A stretch of 64,000 bases of DNA, taken from contig JAQUAG010000006.1 of the NCBI GenBank assembly GCA_028687375.1, positions 1-64,000 on the forward strand, in the 5' to 3' direction. The notes under the pieces are model-generated. The model was not told the DNA's origin. It ran no database searches and worked only from the letters and a program-made list of their open reading frames with translations. Every line of letters begins with the position of its first letter. The stretch's first letter is position 1. The DNA comes from Arcobacteraceae bacterium (GTDB lineage Bacteria > Campylobacterota > Campylobacteria > Campylobacterales > Arcobacteraceae). Of this stretch, positions 1-7,893 are shown piece after piece. A program made the position numbers and the translations under genes.

Positions 1-135
1 ATTGTTAGTCATTTCATTTGATTAGACTGTAATGCCGATAACCTAGTAATAACACTTTAGTTTACTACTAAATTTAATTTTTACCTATTTTGTAGTGTAA
101 AAATTTGGTGTAATGTATTATATGAGGGAATGAAT

Positions 136-480
136 ATGATTAAAAAATTTATAAGTACTGGTTTATTGATAGCTTCTATCTCTATATTTAGTGGTTGTGG
201 TGATGTAAAACAACCAAGTCTTAGCGATGCAGTAAAAGGAAGTTTTAAAATTTCAAACGGTATGAGTATAGATGAAGTTGAAAAAATTATGATAATTGAA
301 CCAACTGGTAGAGAGAAGATGGGAGATATTATTATTTATAAATATGAGGGTGACACAACCACAGGGGAAGATGAAACTTTAAAAGTTACTTATAATAATG
401 TAATTATAAAATTCCAAAATGATAAAGTGATACATAGTGGTACTTTTTCTTGTGAGGTACCACAAGTCAAAAAGGATTAA
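136..480 (+). CDS. Small exported lipoprotein, SmpA/OmlA-like
   Basis: A lipoprotein of about 114 residues with unknown function. The N-terminus has lysines, a hydrophobic stretch and a lipobox (FSGC, Cys21), so it should be lipidated and held in the envelope. The segment with GMSIDEVEKIM followed by a short beta-rich domain resembles small SmpA/OmlA-like lipoproteins, but the match is weak. I chose the ATG at 136 over the one at 130 because the GAGGG ribosome site at 125-129 touches the earlier ATG and is about seven bases from this one. The next gene starts four bases after the stop, so the two are probably co-transcribed. Confidence 0.7.
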   Translation: MIKKFISTGLLIASISIFSGCGDVKQPSLSDAVKGSFKISNGMSIDEVEKIMIIEPTGREKMGDIIIYKYEGDTTTGEDETLKVTYNNVIIKFQNDKVIHSGTFSCEVPQVKKD

Positions 481-483
481 AAT

Positions 484-1254
484 ATGAAAGTATTTTTATC
501 TAGTCTTGGATTTTTACTTACTACGCAAGTGGTTTTAATGGCGGCTGATGCTCCAAAATATCAAACATCTGGGGGAAATTCTTATTGCTTTAAAAGTAGA
601 GAAATTATCTATCCTTTGGAGGAAACTTTTGATGCACTCAAGCAAACTTTAATGCAGTCAAATCTTAATATTGCTACCGTAACAAAGGATGATGGTGTTT
701 TGACTGCAAAAGGAAATCAATACAATGAAGATGAAGATACCATTATTGGAATCACTTTAACGATTGATTTTAAAGAGAGAGAAAAAGGAAAGACATCAGT
801 TAGAGTAATAGCTTCATATGAAACTGTTGCAAAAAAGAATGACACTGGACAAATTGGTGGAGCTGGTATATCTCTTCCTATCCCTGTACCTTTTACTGGA
901 AAATATACTCTTGTAGGTCAAGGAAATATTGATGATAGTACTTGGTATAGAGGATTTTTCAATAGTCTTGAAAAGATATTATTTGAAAATCATATGAAGT
1001 ATTCTCATATTAAAAAAGAGATAGAACCTATTTTAGTAAAATTCAAAGAGGAAGTAAAGGAAGAGATAAAAGAGACAATCGCACCTGTTACTGTAACTCC
1101 AAACGATGAAATAAAAACTGAAATTTCTGAAGCTAAACCTCAAGAGGTTCAAAAAGTTGAAGAGCCTACTGTTGAAGCTCCTAAAGTAGATACTACCACT
1201 ACTGAAATAAAAGCAGAAGAGACTCTCCAACCAACAACAAAAATAGAAAACTAG
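484..1254 (+). CDS. Exported protein with Glu/Pro/Thr-rich tail, unknown function
   Basis: A 256-residue protein I do not recognise. Residues 1-21 look like a Sec signal peptide ending near MAADA. Residues 25-180 form a mixed alpha/beta region with no motif I can name. From about residue 185 to the end the sequence is low-complexity, rich in Glu, Lys, Pro and Thr (for example EVKEEIKETIAP), and probably disordered or envelope-spanning. It follows the lipoprotein gene by three bases and both are exported, so a joint envelope role is likely. A hairpin lies just after the stop. Confidence 0.7.
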   Translation: MKVFLSSLGFLLTTQVVLMAADAPKYQTSGGNSYCFKSREIIYPLEETFDALKQTLMQSNLNIATVTKDDGVLTAKGNQYNEDEDTIIGITLTIDFKEREKGKTSVRVIASYETVAKKNDTGQIGGAGISLPIPVPFTGKYTLVGQGNIDDSTWYRGFFNSLEKILFENHMKYSHIKKEIEPILVKFKEEVKEEIKETIAPVTVTPNDEIKTEISEAKPQEVQKVEEPTVEAPKVDTTTTEIKAEETLQPTTKIEN

Positions 1255-1263
1255 GAGTTTACT

Positions 1264-1283
1264 ATCACCCTATTTTGGGTGAT
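1264..1283 (+). terminator. Hairpin after the exported-protein pair
   Basis: ATCACCC at 1264-1270 and GGGTGAT at 1277-1283 form a seven-base-pair stem with a six-base loop, ten bases after the stop codon. A T-rich stretch follows from about 1284. It is probably an intrinsic terminator, although the T-run is interrupted. Confidence 0.5.
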
Positions 1284-1370
1284 TTATCCTCATTTTTATA
1301 ACTATCACTTTTCTTTATCTTTCCACTCTCTTTTCAAAAATTATTATTTTTATTTTTAAGCGAAAAGAAC

Positions 1371-1376
1371 TATAAT
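1371..1376 (+). promoter_or_regulatory. Probable sigma70 -10 box of the DsbC-like gene
   Basis: A perfect TATAAT lies 28 bases before the ATG at 1405, behind a long T-rich stretch (1341-1359). This matches the campylobacterial promoter style, with a strong -10 and periodic T-rich upstream DNA in place of a clear -35. Confidence 0.5.
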
Positions 1377-1404
1377 ACCCAATCAAAAAATACAAAGGTT
1401 AAAA

Positions 1405-2148
1405 ATGAAAAAAATAGCGATAAGCTTATCACTTCTTGCAACATTATTACTTGCAGATGAACAAAATATTCAAAAAACTGCCGAACAATCAGTACGAGAT
1501 ATACTTCCAAACGCACCAATAAGTAAAGTAGAACAAAGTGATATTCCAAATATTTACAAAGCATATATGCCAAATGGTCAAATTTTATATATTGAACCAA
1601 ATACAAAAATTATTATTGTAGGTGAAATGGTTAAACCAAATGGATATTCAATTACCCAAAAGGATAGTATGGAGTGGCAAAAAGAGTTACAATCAAAACA
1701 AATAGCAAATCTAACACCAGAGAAGCTAACAAAAGATAGCTTAAAAATAGAATTTGGAAAAGGTTCAAAAAAATATGAATTTGCAATTTTTACAGACCCA
1801 GAATGCCCGTACTGTAGAAAAGCTGAAGAGGTATTTAATGATAAAAATGTAACTGTGTATGTAAATTTTATGCCACTTGATTTTCATCAAAATGCAAAAC
1901 CTTGGAGTTTGGATATCTTATCTTCAAAAAATCCAAAACAAACAGCAAGTGACATCAAACATGATATTTATAAAAAATATGAGCATACAAAAGAGGCAAA
2001 TAATCAATTAGAAAAGATGATTGCTTTAGCTAAAGAGCTAAACATCACAGGAACACCAAAGCTTTTTATTATTGATAAGGTAGAGAAAAAAGTTATCGAT
2101 GTGATAAATGGCGCAGATGTAGCAAAAATGAAAAAATATTTAGACTAA
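1405..2148 (+). CDS. DsbC/DsbG-like periplasmic disulfide isomerase
   Basis: A 247-residue periplasmic thiol-disulfide oxidoreductase. It has a signal peptide (about residues 1-17), an N-terminal region like the DsbC dimerisation domain (about 20-85), a linker helix, and a thioredoxin-fold domain with the active site CPYC (Cys135, Cys138) and a cis-proline loop TGTP. The family reshuffles wrong disulfides or reduces exported proteins. It is monocistronic, with a -10 box upstream, and converges on the minus-strand gene ending at 2154. The isomerase versus reductase role cannot be told from sequence. Confidence 0.85.
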   Translation: MKKIAISLSLLATLLLADEQNIQKTAEQSVRDILPNAPISKVEQSDIPNIYKAYMPNGQILYIEPNTKIIIVGEMVKPNGYSITQKDSMEWQKELQSKQIANLTPEKLTKDSLKIEFGKGSKKYEFAIFTDPECPYCRKAEEVFNDKNVTVYVNFMPLDFHQNAKPWSLDILSSKNPKQTASDIKHDIYKKYEHTKEANNQLEKMIALAKELNITGTPKLFIIDKVEKKVIDVINGADVAKMKKYLD

Positions 2149-2182
2149 AAAATTTAATATGTTGGATTTTTCCCAACATATT
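2146..2182 (-). terminator. Intrinsic terminator inside the 3' end of the protease gene
   Basis: Positions 2156-2165 and 2173-2182 form a ten-base-pair perfect stem. Read on the minus strand it is followed by a T-run (2147-2155). The stem uses the last codons of the retropepsin-like gene and ends the minus-strand run that includes prs. It also lies where it could block read-through from the convergent DsbC-like gene. Confidence 0.6.
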
Positions 2183-2582
2183 CCAACTCAACATCAACTA
2201 AAAACTTTCCAGATAGAAATCTTCTCCCTATAAGCATAGGATACTTCATATCAGCCCTATTCGTTAGAGAAATAACAGTTTTGTATCTTTTCCCCATAAA
2301 TAAAACAATTAATTTCACGGAGGGTCTAAGTTGTATTTGCCCGTTTGAGCTTTTTACTTTTTTGAGTTTATAAAGTGGTAAACACATTCGTTTACCGTGA
2401 TAAGATTCATGGATTTCATCAAGAAGTGTAAAATGAACATTATTTTGTTCATCAACAAAAATATCATCACAGTGAAGAGCATTTGAGTCAGCTCCTGTAT
2501 CCACTTTTGCATCGAGGTCAAAAAGTTCTAAATCGATAATCGATATAAGCTCTCTTTTCCCGATAATTCTTTTTTCACCCAT
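2154..2582 (-). CDS. Retropepsin-like protease, ATP-dependent zinc protease family (PF05618)
   Basis: A 142-residue protein of the family often annotated as putative ATP-dependent zinc protease or RimK-associated retropepsin-like protein. The motif VDTGADSNALH near residue 27 is the aspartic-protease D-T-G signature, and LIGRRFL near the C-terminus is the matching second half of the fold. Family members often sit near rimK, which is not visible here. It starts two bases after prs ends, so it is likely co-transcribed with prs. A terminator hairpin overlaps its last codons. The proteolytic substrate is unknown. Confidence 0.8.
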   Translation of the reverse strand: MGEKRIIGKRELISIIDLELFDLDAKVDTGADSNALHCDDIFVDEQNNVHFTLLDEIHESYHGKRMCLPLYKLKKVKSSNGQIQLRPSVKLIVLFMGKRYKTVISLTNRADMKYPMLIGRRFLSGKFLVDVELEYVGKNPTY

Positions 2583-2584
2583 TG

Positions 2585-3511
2585 TTAGATAAAAATACTT
2601 TGAATAGATTCGTTTGTGTATATTCTACTGATTGCTTTAGCTGTGATCTCAGCTGCACTTAGAACAGTCACTTTTTTATTTGATTTTTGAGGAATTGTAT
2701 CAGTTACTACTAATTCATCAAGACTACTATTATCTATTCTTTCAAATGCTGGTCCACTTAAAACACCATGAGTACAACAAGCCATAACACTTGTAGCGCC
2801 TTTAGCTTTAAGGGCATCTGCTGCTTTTGTTAAAGTTCCAGCAGTATCAACCATATCATCTAAGATGATTACATCTTTCCCTTCAACATCACCAATAATA
2901 TTCATAACCTCACTTACATTTGCTTTTTCCCTTTTTTTATCAACGATAACAAGGTCATATCCAAGTTTTTCAGCGTAAGTTCTAGCTCTTGCAACCCCAC
3001 CAACATCAGGTGATGCTATGATTGGATTTGGAAGATTTTTATTTCTGATGTGTTCAACAAAAAGTGAAGCACCTACAAGATGATCAACAGGAATATTAAA
3101 AAATCCTTGAATTTGAGCAGCATGTAAATCAATAGTAATAACTCTTTTAACTCCAGCCGTTTCAAGCATATCAGCTACAAGTTTAGCACTTATTGGTACC
3201 CTTGGAGCTGCTTTTCTATCTTGTCTTGCATATCCAAAATATGGGATAACAGCATTAATAGTCCCTGCACTACTTCTTTTTAAAGCATCTACGATAATAA
3301 GAAGTTCCATAAGATTGTCGTTTGCTGGTGCACAAGTTGGCTGTATGATAAATACATCTTGTCCTCTTACTGATTCAACAATATTTACATTAATTTCACC
3401 ATCACTAAATCTATTTATTTGAACTTCTGCTAACTCTTTTCCTAAAAACTCAGCTACCTTTTGTGCAAATTCTGGGTTTGCTGTTCCACTTATTAATTTA
3501 TATCCAGCCAT
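2585..3511 (-). CDS. prs: Ribose-phosphate pyrophosphokinase
   Basis: Makes PRPP from ribose 5-phosphate and ATP for purine, pyrimidine, histidine and NAD synthesis. The 308-residue length is normal for class I enzymes. Visible hallmarks are the DLHAAQIQGFF segment, the flexible-loop region around SPDVGGVARA, and the PRPP-binding loop ILDDMVDTAGTL. The start is supported by a strong AAGGAG about eight bases upstream. argB lies 28 bases upstream on the same strand. Confidence 0.97.
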   Translation of the reverse strand: MAGYKLISGTANPEFAQKVAEFLGKELAEVQINRFSDGEINVNIVESVRGQDVFIIQPTCAPANDNLMELLIIVDALKRSSAGTINAVIPYFGYARQDRKAAPRVPISAKLVADMLETAGVKRVITIDLHAAQIQGFFNIPVDHLVGASLFVEHIRNKNLPNPIIASPDVGGVARARTYAEKLGYDLVIVDKKREKANVSEVMNIIGDVEGKDVIILDDMVDTAGTLTKAADALKAKGATSVMACCTHGVLSGPAFERIDNSSLDELVVTDTIPQKSNKKVTVLSAAEITAKAISRIYTNESIQSIFI

Positions 3512-3539
3512 TTGATTTTCTCCTTTTGTTATGCTTATT

Positions 3540-4403
3540 TTAATTTCTTATTACTGTACCAATTCCATCACTTGTAAATATCTCTAAAAGTAACGAATGT
3601 TCAACTCTACCATCTATAATATGCGCCTTTTCAACTCCAGCATTAACAGCTTCAAGACAAGCATCAACTTTTGGAATCATCCCACCATGAATCGTTCCAT
3701 CAGCTTTATAGCTTTCTATTTGCTCTTTCGTAAGCGTTGAAAGAAGATTTTTATCTTTGTCTAAAACCCCTACTATATCAGTTAAAAATATAACTTTTCT
3801 TGCCCCCAGACTTGCTGCTATTTTACTAGCTGCTAGGTCTGCATTGATATTAAACCCTGGGTGATTTATCTCATTTCCTGAAGCAATTGGTGCAATAACA
3901 GGGATAAATTTCTCCTCTAAAAGATTTTCAATAACTCGATTATCTATCATATTTATCTCACCTACAAGTCCATATTTTCCATTATCTTTAGGGGTAGCTG
4001 TCATAAAATTACCATCTTTTCCAGTAATCCCTATCGCTTTTGAACCGTGCATATTGAGAAGATTTGTTATCTCTTTATTGATATTTCCACACAATACCAT
4101 CTCAACAACTTCCATCACTTCCTCGCTAGTAACCCTCATACCATCAACAAATTCACTATTTATTTGAAGTTTATCAAGTAAATCATTGATTTTTTTACCA
4201 CCACCGTGAACGATAACGGGCTTAATACCAACAAGATGAAGCAATATCACATCTTGGGCAAATCTATTTTTCAAATCGGGATTTATTTGTGCAGAACCAC
4301 CATACTTGATAACAAATATTTGATTTGCATATTTTTTAATATAGGGTAAAGCTTCAAGTAAAAGTTTCGCTTGTGCTATTTTTTCTTTCATTTTCATATC
4401 CAT
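3540..4403 (-). CDS. argB: Acetylglutamate kinase
   Basis: Phosphorylates N-acetylglutamate in arginine biosynthesis. The 287-residue protein has the amino-acid kinase fold with the KYGGSAQ phosphate-binding loop near residue 33, the substrate loop VHGGGKKIND, and the C-terminal GGMIPKVDACLEAV segment. An N-terminal helix of the kind linked to arginine feedback in hexameric enzymes is present, but inhibition is not proven. The start has no clear Shine-Dalgarno; the ATG at residue 5 is an alternative. Confidence 0.95.
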   Translation of the reverse strand: MDMKMKEKIAQAKLLLEALPYIKKYANQIFVIKYGGSAQINPDLKNRFAQDVILLHLVGIKPVIVHGGGKKINDLLDKLQINSEFVDGMRVTSEEVMEVVEMVLCGNINKEITNLLNMHGSKAIGITGKDGNFMTATPKDNGKYGLVGEINMIDNRVIENLLEEKFIPVIAPIASGNEINHPGFNINADLAASKIAASLGARKVIFLTDIVGVLDKDKNLLSTLTKEQIESYKADGTIHGGMIPKVDACLEAVNAGVEKAHIIDGRVEHSLLLEIFTSDGIGTVIRN

Positions 4404-4456
4404 TGTTTAATATTTAAAGGTGCTTTTTTAAAGTCGCCATTATATCAAAATCTCTT

Positions 4457-5500
4457 TTAATTTGAGGCTTCAATAATCACTCCACTTCCCAAAACTTTGT
4501 TGTTTTCATAAAAAACAGCAAATTGTCCAACAGCTACTCCAAAAACTGCCTCTTGAAGCTCAAGAATAGCGATATTCTTTTCTATTTTTATTTTTGCAAT
4601 CGTTGGGTAACTTCTATATCTTAGTTTTATTTCTGCTTTAAATTCCAAATCATCTATAAACATATTAAGATTGTCTACTACAACTTTTGTAATTCTCAAA
4701 TCCTCTTTCTTCCCAACAACAATACTATTTGTCTCCTTATTTGTACTTATAACAAAATGTGGGTCATGAGCACCATGAACATAAAATCCTTTTCTCTTTC
4801 CAATTGTATAATGCATATACCCCTTATGATGACCTACAACTTTTCCATTTACATCTAAAGCATCCCCTTGCTTATCGATATCTGTATGCTGTTGCAAGAT
4901 ATCTGTATAAACTGTATCTACAAAACATATCTCTTGTGATTCTTTTTTGACTGCAAAATGGCTAAATTCAGGTATCTTTGAAGCTATCTCTTTAATTTCA
5001 TCTTTGGTATATTTACTCATAGGAAAGAGGATATATGGAAGCTTTTCTTTATTCACTTGTGCTAAAAAATAACTTTGATCTTTTGTTAAATCATCAGCCA
5101 CATAGATAAACTTTCCATCAGTTCTTGCATAATGTCCCGTAGCTAAATAATCCCCTTTAAGTCTTTTCATTTCATCTAATAAAGCCCCAAATTTTATAGT
5201 TTTATTACATTTTACACATGGATTTGGTGTGATTCCATCGATATAGCTTTGAATAAAATAATCATACACATCTTGCTTAAACTCTTTTGTTAAATCTAAA
5301 ATATGATACTTAATACCTAAAAACTTTACCACTTTTTCAATATTTGCTATATTTTCCTCATGATAACCATCTGTTCTTTCGTGGAGCTTCATATAGATTC
5401 CCTCCACTTCATACCCCTCTTTTTGAAGCAAATAAGCACTTACGCTACTATCAACTCCACCACTCATACCAATTATCACTTTTTTTCTATTTTCTTTCAT
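4457..5500 (-). CDS. mnmA: tRNA-specific 2-thiouridylase MnmA
   Basis: Adds sulfur to uridine 34 of tRNA-Lys/Glu/Gln. Visible are the PP-loop GMSGGVDSS near the N-terminus, the catalytic cysteine in NPCVKCNK and the second catalytic cysteine in ESQEICFV, then the central and C-terminal beta domains. The ATG at 5500 lies inside the 3' end of folK, so the two genes are translationally linked. The overlap makes a GTG at 5503 a possible alternative start. Confidence 0.95.
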   Translation of the reverse strand: MKENRKKVIIGMSGGVDSSVSAYLLQKEGYEVEGIYMKLHERTDGYHEENIANIEKVVKFLGIKYHILDLTKEFKQDVYDYFIQSYIDGITPNPCVKCNKTIKFGALLDEMKRLKGDYLATGHYARTDGKFIYVADDLTKDQSYFLAQVNKEKLPYILFPMSKYTKDEIKEIASKIPEFSHFAVKKESQEICFVDTVYTDILQQHTDIDKQGDALDVNGKVVGHHKGYMHYTIGKRKGFYVHGAHDPHFVISTNKETNSIVVGKKEDLRITKVVVDNLNMFIDDLEFKAEIKLRYRSYPTIAKIKIEKNIAILELQEAVFGVAVGQFAVFYENNKVLGSGVIIEASN

Positions 5501-6053
5501 CACTGTACGCCTTATTTTTACTTTTTATGTTACTTTTCATATATTTTAATGGTATTTTTACGCTGTCCCTATATTTCCAACCAGCGTGAGGAACTATCAA
5601 ATCTTTCTTATTTATTTGTATATTTCTCCCGTTTATTTGTATAAATATTATATCTATATCAAGTGTACGGGGAGCATCTTGAAAAGTTCGAACTCTAGCA
5701 AATCTTTTTTCATATTTTTGCATACTCTTCAACAAATAATAAGGTGGCATATTTGTTCCTATTTTTACAACCCCATTTAGAAAATAATTTTGCTCTAAAT
5801 AGCCAAATGGTGGGTTTTCTAAAAGTAGAGAGGTTTCTATTAGTACTATATTTGTATCGTATTTAAACCTCTTTAAAAGATTATCAAACCTTTTAAACAC
5901 ATCTCCAATATTTCCACCAAGTCCTAGATATACAGTATATCTTTTACCACTTTTCGTACTATAAACTACTGGGAAATTTTTATTAAAATAGAGAGTTAAA
6001 TCACTCGTTAGTTTTTTCTTTTTCATTCTACTGTTTTTGTTATTTTCTTTCAT
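5487..6053 (-). CDS. folK: HPPK, 6-hydroxymethyl-dihydropterin pyrophosphokinase
   Basis: Transfers pyrophosphate from ATP to 6-hydroxymethyl-7,8-dihydropterin in folate synthesis. Hallmarks are YLGLGGNIGD at about residue 42, the NYFLNGV segment, and APRTLDIDIIF, which carries the metal- and ATP-binding acidic residues, then VPHAGW. It has about 30 extra basic N-terminal residues compared with short HPPKs; a later start near 6026 is possible because no Shine-Dalgarno precedes 6053. Its end overlaps mnmA by 14 bases. The divergent thioredoxin operon begins on the other strand. Confidence 0.9.
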   Translation of the reverse strand: MKENNKNSRMKKKKLTSDLTLYFNKNFPVVYSTKSGKRYTVYLGLGGNIGDVFKRFDNLLKRFKYDTNIVLIETSLLLENPPFGYLEQNYFLNGVVKIGTNMPPYYLLKSMQKYEKRFARVRTFQDAPRTLDIDIIFIQINGRNIQINKKDLIVPHAGWKYRDSVKIPLKYMKSNIKSKNKAYSDERK

Positions 6054-6128
6054 TATTTGGGTTACTTATTCATATTGAGTTCATATATTAATATAAAATA
6101 CCAAAAAGAAAATATAAAAAGGGGTGAT

Positions 6129-6557
6129 ATGAAAAAATTACTTTTAATTGGTTTACTCTGCACTTTTGTACTTGGAGATGGAAAAATTCCAATGGAACCA
6201 AATAAAATCTACATAATTGATTTTTTTGCTTCATGGTGTGCATCTTGTGAAAAAGAGGTTCCTATCCTTTCAAAACTAAATCAAAAGTTTCAAAAACAAA
6301 ATATTGAACTTATTGGTATAGATGTAGATAAAAAACCTGAAGATGGAGAAAAGTTTCAACATAAAATGGCTAAATATTTTACATATAAAGTGATAAATGA
6401 TACAAGCAATGAGATTATAAGTTCTTATAAACCAATAGGTATGCCAGCACTTTACCTCATAAAAAATAACCAAATATGTGGAAAAGTTTTTGGAGCTGTT
6501 CCAAATTTGGAAGAGAAACTTGATGAGCAAATAAAATTATGTAAGGAGCAAATATAA
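6129..6557 (+). CDS. TlpA-like periplasmic thioredoxin of the DUF3570 operon
   Basis: A 142-residue exported thioredoxin-fold protein. It has a signal peptide of about 16 residues and the active site WCASC (Cys37, Cys40), with a cis-proline in IGMPALY. It most likely keeps cysteines reduced in the periplasm. The ATG at 6129 has a purine-rich AGGGG site seven bases upstream and gives a clean signal peptide, so I prefer it to the longer reading from 6057. Its stop overlaps the start of the DUF4266 gene by one base. The Cys-rich tail of that lipoprotein is an obvious candidate substrate. Confidence 0.88.
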   Translation: MKKLLLIGLLCTFVLGDGKIPMEPNKIYIIDFFASWCASCEKEVPILSKLNQKFQKQNIELIGIDVDKKPEDGEKFQHKMAKYFTYKVINDTSNEIISSYKPIGMPALYLIKNNQICGKVFGAVPNLEEKLDEQIKLCKEQI

Positions 6558-6796
6558 TGAAAGAAAACAAAAATAAACTTATTGCGAAAGGTTTTTTATT
6601 GATTGTATCAATTATTCTTTTTAATGGTTGCGTAGAAACTGTGCAACCTTGGGAAAAAGGAACTTTAGCGAAAGAAACGATGAAAGAAGGCGGAGGGAAT
6701 AAACTATTAAATAAATATGATGACCATATTTATTATTCAAAAGAAGCTACTAAAAGTGGTGGAAATATTGGTGGAGGGGGTTGCGGATGCAATTAG
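6557..6796 (+). CDS. DUF4266 lipoprotein with Gly/Cys-rich C-terminus
   Basis: A 79-residue lipoprotein of the DUF4266 family. The lipobox LFNGC places the lipidated cysteine at residue 25. The conserved block VQPWEKGTLAKETM follows, and the protein ends in a Gly-rich tail closing with CGC before the final Asn (Cys76, Cys78). The tail could bind a metal, carry a modification or form a redox pair; function is unknown. It has a strong AAGGAG site and overlaps both neighbours, so translation of thioredoxin, DUF4266 and DUF3570 is coupled. Confidence 0.85.
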   Translation: MKENKNKLIAKGFLLIVSIILFNGCVETVQPWEKGTLAKETMKEGGGNKLLNKYDDHIYYSKEATKSGGNIGGGGCGCN

Positions 6797-7893
6797 GAAA
6801 AATATCATTGTATGCTAGTTTATTTCTAGTGGGAAGTTCAGCTTTTAGTGAAGATTATATCAATGTTCAAGTTTTACATTACAATGAAAATGATTCTAGG
6901 GTAAGTGTATTAGCTCCATCTGTTGAGATAAACAAAGAGTTAGGGACAGATTATACTTTAAATGTTAATGTAGTCGCTGATAGCGTAAGTGGTGCAAGTC
7001 CAACCTATTATGATACAACAAGTGGTGCATCAGCATACAGCAGAGGTACTCAAAATGACCCTACTAAAATAAAAAAAGGAAATGTTAGTTTTGAAGAACA
7101 AAGAACAGCAGTTGGGGCAAATTTAACGACAAGATTATCGAATCGTGATGAAGTTCAAACTAGAATAAATATGAGTGCTGAGCATGATTTTTACTCTGCT
7201 GAAGTAAGTGGGTCATATCTACATTATCTTGATGGTTCAAAAAATCAAAGTATAACTCTTGGCGGTTCATATCAAAACAACCAAATTTTAGTGAAAACAG
7301 ACGCATCAAGTGGTGCAAGTGAGAAGATGTCCAATAATGTCATCAATCTTCAAGCTGGTTTTTCTCAAGTTTTAAATAGTACAAGTGTAGCTAATATTGG
7401 AGTTTTCTATTCAAAAGAATCTGGCTATTTAAGTAGCCCTTATCACAACATAGTTAGAAATGGAAATACCATAGAAGCTGAATTAAAACCCGATGCGAAA
7501 ACAGGATATGGGGTAAAACTTGGCTATCAAAAAGCCCTTAGTGATACTATATCTTCACAATTTAGCTACAAATATTATAGCGATGATTGGGATATCAAGT
7601 CACATACTTTAGACTCACTATTTTATTATGAGTTGAATAGTAAAACAACTTTAGGTGGAGGAATACGATATTACACCCAAAGTAAAGCAAACTTTTACGC
7701 TGAAGATTTTACAACGCAAAAATTTGCATCAAGCGATGAGAGGGTAAGTAGTTTTAATGCTTTAACCTATAAAGCAAGTGTTGATTATAAAATTAGTGAT
7801 AAACTAAGCTATAATTTTGGGGCAAATCTTTATGATCAAAGCACTGGCTTACAAGCTACCTATTTTACAACAGGGATAAGATATAAATTTTGA
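6787..7893 (+). CDS. DUF3570 outer-membrane beta-barrel, predicted flavinylated
   Basis: A 368-residue DUF3570-family protein. It has a signal peptide ending near SAFSE, then alternating polar/hydrophobic strands typical of outer-membrane barrels, and a terminal phenylalanine as in barrel proteins sorted by BamA. Three D-x-x-S-G-A-S sequences are present (DNA 6979-6999, 7012-7032 and 7300-7320). They match the consensus that ApbE modifies with FMN, and apbE is the next gene. I chose the ATG at 6787, behind a G-rich site, over the TTG at 6781. The start overlaps DUF4266 by ten bases. Covalent FMN on this barrel is inference. Confidence 0.85.
   Translation: MQLGKISLYASLFLVGSSAFSEDYINVQVLHYNENDSRVSVLAPSVEINKELGTDYTLNVNVVADSVSGASPTYYDTTSGASAYSRGTQNDPTKIKKGNVSFEEQRTAVGANLTTRLSNRDEVQTRINMSAEHDFYSAEVSGSYLHYLDGSKNQSITLGGSYQNNQILVKTDASSGASEKMSNNVINLQAGFSQVLNSTSVANIGVFYSKESGYLSSPYHNIVRNGNTIEAELKPDAKTGYGVKLGYQKALSDTISSQFSYKYYSDDWDIKSHTLDSLFYYELNSKTTLGGGIRYYTQSKANFYAEDFTTQKFASSDERVSSFNALTYKASVDYKISDKLSYNFGANLYDQSTGLQATYFTTGIRYKF

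Noticed and set aside
1-129. A gene or RNA in the first bases of the window
   Set aside because: No reading frame or tRNA-like structure; only AT-rich DNA that could hold the lipoprotein promoter.
1033-1230. Minus-strand reading opposite the Glu/Pro-rich tail
   Set aside because: A shadow of the low-complexity plus-strand gene; no ribosome site and biased Phe/Tyr content.
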